This document shows, in pieces, positions 58,497-64,000 of a DNA stretch of 64,000 nt (position 1 is its first letter; the number at the start of each line of letters is the position of its first letter). The notes beneath the pieces are model-generated. The model searched no databases and had not been told where the DNA came from. It saw nothing but the letters and a program-made list of their open reading frames with translations. The position numbers were made by a program, and so were the translations under genes. The stretch spans positions 3,034,001-3,098,000 of the forward strand of contig NZ_CP079801.1 in the NCBI RefSeq assembly GCF_021545785.1. Reading direction: 5' to 3'. This stretch comes from Halopseudomonas maritima (lineage in GTDB: Bacteria > Pseudomonadota > Gammaproteobacteria > Pseudomonadales > Pseudomonadaceae).

Positions 58497-59523
58497 AGAG
58501 CGGCAGGCGGGCGCCGGCAGCTTCTACCAGAATGCGCGCCAGGCCATCCCAGGGTGAGCCTGGCGCCTGTCCCTTGATTTGCTCATCTACGTTTTGCGCG
58601 GCGTTCAGCCAGCGTTCCCATGCGTCGGCCGGATGACGTTGCAGGGCACCGCGCAGCAGCGGTTTGCGCTTATCCCAGACCGGTGGGCGCTGGCTGGAAA
58701 ACACCTTGTCCAGCGGTATGCCGCGAGCCTGCTGCTGGGCCATGTCCGTGAGCGAGCGCAATTCGCGGCTGACCGCCCAGAGCACTACGGGAGCCTCCAC
58801 CCCTTCGCCACGCAGGCCGTGCAGCATGCGCAACGCGTGCTGCGGTTGGCCCTGCAGCATGGCATCGCTAAGGTGGAAAATATCGAAGCGGGCACTGTCA
58901 GCGACGACTTGCTGTACGGTCTCCAGTTCCAGTTGGCCCTGTGGGCAGTAAAGCTTGAGCTTTTCAATCTCCTGCGCGGCGGCCAACAGGTTGCCCTCGA
59001 CCCGGGCGCTGAGCAGGTCAACAGCCTCGGGACTGGCTTGCAGGCCGGCCTGCGCCAGGCGGTCGCGAATCCAGGTTGGCAGTTGCTGCGGCTCGATCGG
59101 CCAAATTTGCACAAAGCGGCTGTTGGCGTGCTCGATCAGCCCTTTGGCCCATTTGCTGCGCTGGGTACTGCCGTCCAGCTTGGGCAGGCTGATCAGCAGG
59201 GTGGTGTCTTCGGCGGGTTGCTCGAGATAGGCGAGCAGCGCCTTGGCGCCAGCGTCACCGGGCTTGCCCGAGGGCAGGCGCAGTTCCAGCAGACGCTTCT
59301 GGGCAAATAGCGACAGGCTGTGGCTGGCCTCGTAGAGTTGCGCCCAGTCGAAGCTGCGGTCGACATCAAAGACCTGGCGTTCTTCGCTGCCGGCAGCGCG
59401 GCAGGCCTGACGGATCAGATCGCAGGCTTCGCCGCACAGCAGTGGATCGTCACCACTGACCACATAGATCGGCGTCAGCCCGTCCCTGAGCTGTTTGCCC
59501 AGCTGGGGCGCATTGAGTTTCAT
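58495..59523 (-). CDS. holA: DNA polymerase III delta subunit
   Basis: HolA (delta) opens the beta clamp within the clamp-loader complex. The 342-residue protein begins MKLNAPQLGKQLRDGLTPIYVVSGDDPLL and has SLFAQKRLLELRLPSGKPGDAG (motif RLLELRLPSGKP), the AAA+-like core without Walker motifs, and a helical collar domain. The stop codon TAG coincides with the end of MITE copy B. The protein ends AARLPL, near the expected family end, so little or nothing is lost. It is the last gene of leuS-lptE-holA. Confidence 0.95.
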   Translation of the reverse strand: MKLNAPQLGKQLRDGLTPIYVVSGDDPLLCGEACDLIRQACRAAGSEERQVFDVDRSFDWAQLYEASHSLSLFAQKRLLELRLPSGKPGDAGAKALLAYLEQPAEDTTLLISLPKLDGSTQRSKWAKGLIEHANSRFVQIWPIEPQQLPTWIRDRLAQAGLQASPEAVDLLSARVEGNLLAAAQEIEKLKLYCPQGQLELETVQQVVADSARFDIFHLSDAMLQGQPQHALRMLHGLRGEGVEAPVVLWAVSRELRSLTDMAQQQARGIPLDKVFSSQRPPVWDKRKPLLRGALQRHPADAWERWLNAAQNVDEQIKGQAPGSPWDGLARILVEAAGARLPL

Positions 59524-59530
59524 GCGTTGC

Positions 59531-60079
59531 TCAGTTGCCCTGTTGCTGGTCCAGGCGCGATTCGCGGCTGGACAGCTCGCTCTCGGTCAGGCTGGAGAGA
59601 CGGAACAGCAGCTGACGGGTCAGGTCCTGACGCATCTCCCGGCGTAGCAGATCTTCTTCTTCAGTGGTGCCGATGATGTTGTCCTTGTCGTTGACATAGG
59701 TGCGCTGCGTGTCGATGGTTTCCGGACCAATCAAGGCGCGGTCCTGGCGATCGGCAATCTGGAAGGTCAGGCTGCTGCTCAGCTGGTATTCCGCCGGGGT
59801 CGAGCTACTGGTGTAGCTGACCGCTCGACTGCTCTGGTTCTCTGCCAGCAGCTGCAACGTGTAGGGCGCGCTTGGGGTGACCTCAACGCCGTCGATTTCC
59901 AGCGCCTGCAGCACTTGCTGGTAGGTTGGCCCATAGCGGTTGTGGGCGGTAACGTTGAGCTGGTTCAGCTCAACGCTATCGACACCGGTGCCGCGCAGGT
60001 GAAAACCGCAGCCGGAGGCGAGCAGGGTGGCGCCGAGCACGGCGCAGCTGAGCAGCAGGCGGGGTGTGGACAGTGACAT
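59531..60079 (-). CDS. lptE: LPS-assembly lipoprotein LptE
   Basis: LptE plugs the LptD barrel and helps insert LPS in the outer membrane. The 182-residue product has a lipoprotein signal with lipobox LASGC (Cys at about residue 24), then GFHLRGTG, the family hallmark. A beta-rich body follows, with SSSLTFQIADRQDRALIGPETI, LRREMRQDLTRQLLFRL and a polar C terminus. I chose ATG 60079 over 60097 because it gives a proper signal peptide. It lies 20 bases after leuS and 7 before holA. Confidence 0.95.
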   Translation of the reverse strand: MSLSTPRLLLSCAVLGATLLASGCGFHLRGTGVDSVELNQLNVTAHNRYGPTYQQVLQALEIDGVEVTPSAPYTLQLLAENQSSRAVSYTSSSTPAEYQLSSSLTFQIADRQDRALIGPETIDTQRTYVNDKDNIIGTTEEEDLLRREMRQDLTRQLLFRLSSLTESELSSRESRLDQQQGN

Positions 60080-60099
60080 CTTGGCTCTCCGTTGCAAAA

Positions 60100-62706
60100 T
60101 CAGTTGGCGACAATGTTGACCAGCTTGCCGGGGACGACGATGACCTTGCGGATCGTCAGTCCTTCGGTAAAGCGCAGCACATTCTCGTTGTCCCGGGCAG
60201 TCGCTTCAATCAGCTCGCGGCTGGCATCGGCGGCGACTTCTATATGACCGCGCAGCTTGCCGTTGACCTGAATCACCAGTTGCAGGCTGTCCTGAACCAG
60301 GGCGCTTTCGTCGACCTGCGGCCAGCGCGCATCAATGATCGCGTTGCTGTGACCCAGTGACTGCCAGAGGCTATGGCTGATGTGCGGGGCAATCGGCGCC
60401 AGCACCAGGGCGACGGTCTCCAGCCCTTCGTGCAGCAGCGCGCGGTCCTGCTCGGCGTCCTGCGGGGCTTTTTCCAGCACATTCATCAGGGTCATGACGG
60501 CGGCAATGGCGGTGTTGAACTTGTGGTGTTGGCCGATATCCTGGCTGGCCTGCTTGATGGCCAGGTGAATGGCGCGGCGTACGGCTTTCTGGTCGTCGCT
60601 CAGGTTGCTGAGGTCGGCTTTTGCGGTCGGGCCCTTGGCGTGATGCTGCTGGTTCAGGCGCCAGACGCGGCGCAGGAAGCGCTGGGCGCCTTCAACACCG
60701 GAGTCGGACCACTCCAGGCTCATGTCCGGCGGTGAGGCAAACATCATGAACAGACGGCAGGTGTCGGCGCCGTACTGGTCGATCATGGCCTGCGGGTCCA
60801 CGCCGTTGTTCTTGGACTTGGACATCTTCTCGGTGCCGCCAATCTCGACCGGCTGGCCATCGCTGCGCAGGGTGGCGGCGATGATCTTGCCCTTGCCGTC
60901 GCGCTCGATATCCACGTCAGCCGGGTTGTACCAGGTCTTGGAGCCATTGGCTTCAAGGCGGAAGTAGGTGTCGGCCAGTACCATGCCCTGGGTCAGCAGG
61001 TTCTTGAACGGCTCGTTGCTGTTGACCAGGCCTTCGTCGCGCATCAGCTTGTGGAAGAAGCGGGCGTAGAGCAGGTGCAAAATCGCGTGTTCGATACCAC
61101 CGATGTACTGATCAACCGGCAGCCAGTGGTTGGCGGCGGCCGGGTCGACCATGCCCTGGTCATACTGCGGGCTGGCGTAGCGCGCGTAGTACCAGGAGCT
61201 CTCGACGAAGGTGTCCATGGTGTCGGTTTCACGCTTGGCAGCGGCGCCGCATTTCGGGCAGCTGCATTCGTAGAATTCGGGCATCTTTGCCAGCGGGCTG
61301 CCGGCGCCATCGGGGATCACGTCTTCAGGCAATACCACCGGCAGTTGGTCATCCGGCACCGGTACGTCGCCGCAGCTGTCGCAGTGAATGATCGGGATTG
61401 GGCAGCCCCAGTAACGTTGGCGGCTGATGCCCCAGTCGCGCAGGCGGAACTGGGTGCGCGGCTCGCCCAGGCCTTTCTGCTTCAGCACTTCGCCAATGGC
61501 GGTGAAGGCGCTGTCGTAATCCAGGCCGTCGAACTCTTCGGAGTTGATCAGCTCGCCTTTCTCGCCGTAGGCGTCTTGCCACGGCTCGGGTGTTTCGTCA
61601 CCGGCGGAGGTGCGGATGACCGGCTTGATCGGCAGGCTGTATTTGCTGGCAAAGGCAAAGTCACGCTCATCATGCGCCGGCACGGCCATCACCGCGCCTT
61701 CGCCGTAGCCCATCAGTACATAGTTGGCGACCCACACCGGCAGCTTCTCGCCGGTCAGCGGATGCAGCACATACAGAGGGGTCGGCAGGCCTTTCTTTTC
61801 CTGGGTGGCAATATCCGCTTCGGCAACGCCGCCGCGCTTGCACTCATCAATAAAGGCCTGCAGGGCAGGGTTGTTTTCGGCAGCCTGGGTCGCCAGCGGA
61901 TGCTCGGCGGCGACTGCAACGTAGGTTGCGCCCATCAGTGTGTCAGGACGGGTGGTGAAGACTTTCAGGGTGCCGTCGTGACCGATGCTGGTGGTGTCGT
62001 AGGGGAACTGGACTTCCATGCCGACCGACTTGCCGATCCAGTTGCGCTGCATGGTCTTGACCTGTTCAGGCCAGCCGGTCAGCTCATCCAGCGAGCTCAG
62101 CAGCTCGTCGGCGTAGTTGGTGATCGCGAAGTAGTACATCGGGATTTCGCGCTTCTCGATGACTGCGCCACTGCGCCAGCCCTTGCCGTCGATTACCTGC
62201 TCGTTGGCCAGTACGGTCTGATCGACCGGGTCCCAGTTCACGGTACCGTTTTTGCGGTAGATGATGCCTTTCTCGAACAGGCGGGTGAACAGCCACTGCT
62301 CCCAGCGGTAGTAGTCGGGTTTGCAGGTGGCGATTTCTCGCGTCCAGTCGATGGCCAGCCCCAGGCTTTTCAGCTGGGTGCGCATGTAATCGATGTTGGA
62401 GTAGGTCCAGGCGGCCGGAGCGACCTTATTGTTCATCGCGGCGTTTTCCGCCGGCATGCCGAAGGCGTCCCAGCCCATGGGCTGCAGTACGTTCTTGCCC
62501 TGCATCCGCTGGTAGCGAGCGATCACGTCACCGATGGTGTAGTTGCGCACATGTCCCATGTGTAGCTTGCCGCTGGGGTACGGAAACATCGACAGGCAGT
62601 AGTAGGTGTCCTGACCAGGGGTTTCGCTGACCTTGAAGGCCTCGGCGTTATCCCAGTCAGCCTGGGCGGCGGCTTCTATCTCACTCGGTGAATACTGTTC
62701 TTGCAT
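60100..62706 (-). CDS. leuS: Leucyl-tRNA synthetase
   Basis: LeuS charges tRNA-Leu and edits mischarged residues. The 868-residue class I enzyme has the HIGH motif as HMGH (FPYPSGKLHMGHVRNYTIGD), the CP1 editing domain (FTTRPDTLMGATYVAVAAEHPL, motif TTRPDTLMG), the zinc-like CP1 insert with ECSCPKCGAAAKRETDTMDTFVESSWYYAR, KMSKS (EKMSKSKNNGVDP) and the C-terminal tRNA-binding domain. It heads leuS-lptE-holA. Two tRNA-Leu(CAG) genes, substrates of this enzyme, lie elsewhere in the window. Confidence 0.97.
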   Translation of the reverse strand: MQEQYSPSEIEAAAQADWDNAEAFKVSETPGQDTYYCLSMFPYPSGKLHMGHVRNYTIGDVIARYQRMQGKNVLQPMGWDAFGMPAENAAMNNKVAPAAWTYSNIDYMRTQLKSLGLAIDWTREIATCKPDYYRWEQWLFTRLFEKGIIYRKNGTVNWDPVDQTVLANEQVIDGKGWRSGAVIEKREIPMYYFAITNYADELLSSLDELTGWPEQVKTMQRNWIGKSVGMEVQFPYDTTSIGHDGTLKVFTTRPDTLMGATYVAVAAEHPLATQAAENNPALQAFIDECKRGGVAEADIATQEKKGLPTPLYVLHPLTGEKLPVWVANYVLMGYGEGAVMAVPAHDERDFAFASKYSLPIKPVIRTSAGDETPEPWQDAYGEKGELINSEEFDGLDYDSAFTAIGEVLKQKGLGEPRTQFRLRDWGISRQRYWGCPIPIIHCDSCGDVPVPDDQLPVVLPEDVIPDGAGSPLAKMPEFYECSCPKCGAAAKRETDTMDTFVESSWYYARYASPQYDQGMVDPAAANHWLPVDQYIGGIEHAILHLLYARFFHKLMRDEGLVNSNEPFKNLLTQGMVLADTYFRLEANGSKTWYNPADVDIERDGKGKIIAATLRSDGQPVEIGGTEKMSKSKNNGVDPQAMIDQYGADTCRLFMMFASPPDMSLEWSDSGVEGAQRFLRRVWRLNQQHHAKGPTAKADLSNLSDDQKAVRRAIHLAIKQASQDIGQHHKFNTAIAAVMTLMNVLEKAPQDAEQDRALLHEGLETVALVLAPIAPHISHSLWQSLGHSNAIIDARWPQVDESALVQDSLQLVIQVNGKLRGHIEVAADASRELIEATARDNENVLRFTEGLTIRKVIVVPGKLVNIVAN

Positions 62707-62805
62707 GGCGTGGGTCTGGTGACTCGTACAGAGGAAAAAGGAATGGGGCAGGATACACCACCCGGCGCCCCTCAGGTAGTCGCTGTGCCATTCGTCGTCG
62801 GGCGG

Positions 62806-62833
62806 TTAGCAAGCGTGTTGGGGCGTCTATTCT
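62806..62833 (+). promoter_or_regulatory. Possible promoter for the small ORF at 62888
   Basis: TTAGCA, 16 bases, TATTCT, each 4 of 6 to consensus, in the gap divergent from leuS. Predicted leader about 48 nt. Confidence 0.35.
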
Positions 62834-62887
62834 CTAGGAAAGCCCGCGCCCTACTGGTACGGGCAAATCCGCTCGGGAGGTGACAGC

Positions 62888-63145
62888 ATGTGTGCAGGAA
62901 TATCAGAGACGCTGGTCAGTCATTCTGCCGACAGTGGCTATAGCCGCTTGCTGCGACGCTTGGATCAGGCTCTGGATATGGCGCACACGCGGCAGTGGAT
63001 GGGCGGTAACGCAGAGTTGCCGCCGGAGCTGGAGCTCAAGGGTCTGAGTGAGGCCGACCTGGCGCTACTGCAACAGATACTCTGTGCGCTGGCAGAGCGC
63101 ACACCTTTACCGGGTCTGGCGCCGCCGCAGGACACACGGCACTAG
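62888..63145 (+). CDS. Conserved-type hypothetical protein beside leuS
   Basis: An 85-residue, probably soluble helical protein of unknown function. The middle (YSRLLRRLDQALDMAHTRQWMGGNAELPPELELKGLSEADLALLQQILCALAERTP in part: LLRRLDQALDMAHTRQWM) has alternating acidic and Leu residues. A strong ribosome site (GGGAGGTGACAGC-ATG) supports translation. P. aeruginosa also has a small hypothetical gene between leuS and lnt. Its 3' end overlaps the convergent lnt by 39 bases. No motif is recognised. Confidence 0.7.
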   Translation: MCAGISETLVSHSADSGYSRLLRRLDQALDMAHTRQWMGGNAELPPELELKGLSEADLALLQQILCALAERTPLPGLAPPQDTRH

Positions 63146-64000
63146 CACCAGCAGCGCCAGGGCAATCAGCGGCCAGCTGCGCCAGCGCAGGTAGGGCGTC
63201 AGGCCGGTCATGGGTTGCACTTCACCGATCAGCACATCTTGCTGGAATTGCGGAATGCGCTGGCGAATGCTACCGCGCGGATCAATCAGCGCGGTGACGC
63301 CGTTGTTGGTCGCGCGAATCATCCAGCGCTGGGCTTCCAGGGCGCGCATCTGCGCCATTTGCAGGTGCTGCAGCGGGCCAATCGAGGAACCAAACCAGCT
63401 GTCGTTGCTGATGGTGATCAGCAGCTCGCTCTGGGCGGCCAGCCTGGCGGCAAAGTCAGGGTAGACGGCCTCATAGCAGATCAGCGGTGCCAGAGCATAA
63501 CCTGCTGCCTGCAGTGGCAGCTGATCGGCCGGGCCGCGGCTGAAGCTGGACATGGGCAGGTCAAAAAAGTCGATCAGCCCGCGCAGTAGCTCTTCCAATG
63601 GCACGTACTCGCCGAAGGGGACCAGCTTCTGTTTCATGTACTGGCTGCGTGGCTCGCTGCCACCAACCATGATGCCGTTGTAGATGCGCAGGCCATCGGC
63701 ATCCTGGGTGTCGATCGGGATGCCGGTTATCAGGGTGCGTCCTTCCTCGGCCAGATTGGCGGCGATGCCATCGACAAAATACGCTCCCTGGCTTTGCAGG
63801 ACAGGTATGGCGGTTTCCGGCCACACCACCAGGTCGGTCGCTGGCTGAGCGTAGGTCAGGTCGCGATACAGCTCCAGCGTGCGGGTAATGTAGGCCGGGT
63901 CCCACTTGTTGGACTGGGCGATATTGGCCTGCACCAGGTTGACGCTCAGGCGCTTGCCGGTTGGCTGCGTCCAGTCGATGTAGGACAGCAACAGGCCGCC
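63107..64000 (-). CDS. lnt: Apolipoprotein N-acyltransferase Lnt (5' end outside window)
   Basis: Lnt adds the third acyl chain to lipoproteins at the periplasmic face of the inner membrane. The visible 297 or so residues are the nitrilase-like catalytic domain and last membrane segment. The catalytic Glu is in VVWPETAIPVL, the Lys in KQKLVPFGEYVP, the Cys in LICYEAVYPDF, and ISNDSWFGSSIGPLQHLQMAQMRALE is the family core (motif SNDSWFG). The frame is open to the window edge, so the N-terminal membrane segments are missing. The lipoproteins LptE, RlpA and the transglycosylase above are probable substrates. Confidence 0.95.
   Translation of the reverse strand, partial: GGLLLSYIDWTQPTGKRLSVNLVQANIAQSNKWDPAYITRTLELYRDLTYAQPATDLVVWPETAIPVLQSQGAYFVDGIAANLAEEGRTLITGIPIDTQDADGLRIYNGIMVGGSEPRSQYMKQKLVPFGEYVPLEELLRGLIDFFDLPMSSFSRGPADQLPLQAAGYALAPLICYEAVYPDFAARLAAQSELLITISNDSWFGSSIGPLQHLQMAQMRALEAQRWMIRATNNGVTALIDPRGSIRQRIPQFQQDVLIGEVQPMTGLTPYLRWRSWPLIALALLVLVPCVLRRRQTR

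Noticed and set aside
61051..62565. 504-codon frame antisense to leuS
   Set aside because: It is a shadow of a conserved synthetase, with no domain seen.
62701..62883. 60-codon plus-strand frame overlapping the leuS start
   Set aside because: It overlaps the leuS 5' end and the likely promoter area and has no ribosome site. The ORF at 62888 has a much better one.

Overview
The window is a 64 kb chromosomal segment of a gammaproteobacterium in or very near the genus Pseudomonas. Three things point there: the protein sequences, the moderately high GC content with CTG/GCC-rich codon use, and gene order. From memory, the order matches several Pseudomonas aeruginosa blocks: hflC-hisZ-purA-rnr-rlmB-rpsF-rpsR-rplI-dnaB; retS-purD-purH-fis-dusB-prmA-accC-accB-aroQ-dsbD-ctpL; ppa; mpl-ubiX; mpg-proA-nadD-rsfS-rlmH-mrdA-rodA-mltB-rlpA-dacC-ybeD-lipB-lipA; and holA-lptE-leuS-(small ORF)-lnt. 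In P. aeruginosa these blocks lie at separate places, so the window is a mosaic of conserved core blocks. A PPi-type phosphofructokinase gene is atypical for fluorescent pseudomonads and hints at a different lineage; I cannot name the species.

Layout: 1-3756 (+) hflC (cut by the window edge), DUF2065, hisZ, purA. 3855-4212 (-) tandem tRNA-Leu(CAG) genes with terminators. 4283-13721 (+) rnr, rlmB, rpsF-rpsR-DUF2232-rplI, dnaB and a YgiQ radical SAM protein. 13908-30263 (-) retS, purD, purH, fis, dusB, a zinc-ribbon membrane protein, prmA, accC, accB, aroQ, dsbD and a CtpL-type chemoreceptor. 30441-33686 (+) DUF2333, NUDIX, SUI1 and MATE genes. 33700-37153 (-) cmoM, ppa, a GNAT gene and pfp. 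37488-39444 (+) mpl and ubiX. 39481-42686 is mixed: a PhaJ4-like hydratase, a LON-domain protein, a long DedA protein and mpg. 42809-52653 (+) an eleven-gene run from proA to lipB for proline, NAD, ribosome silencing and modification, rod-shape peptidoglycan synthesis and lipoylation. 52662-55110 (-) lipA and a lytic transglycosylase. 55483-58195 (+) a SulP transporter and a tandem-Usp protein. 58495-62706 (-) holA, lptE, leuS. 62888-64000 a small conserved-type ORF convergent with lnt (cut by the window edge).

Most of the window is housekeeping. The unexplained structure is between genes. (1) Two copies of a MITE-like element with about 30-bp terminal inverted repeats lie in opposite orientation on either side of the usp gene. 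One sits exactly where a sulP-usp operon junction would be; the other supplies the holA stop codon. (2) A family of degenerate 7-bp repeats (GCTGAAG/GCTGCAA type) forms inverted-arm elements in the purH/purD, fis/purH and accC/prmA gaps, and a uniform direct array of about 16 copies fills the presumed 5' UTR of mpl. (3) pfp has a terminator-like hairpin in its leader. (4) The chemoreceptor gene has a Pho-box-like direct repeat upstream. I found no phage, CRISPR array, transposase gene or defence cassette.
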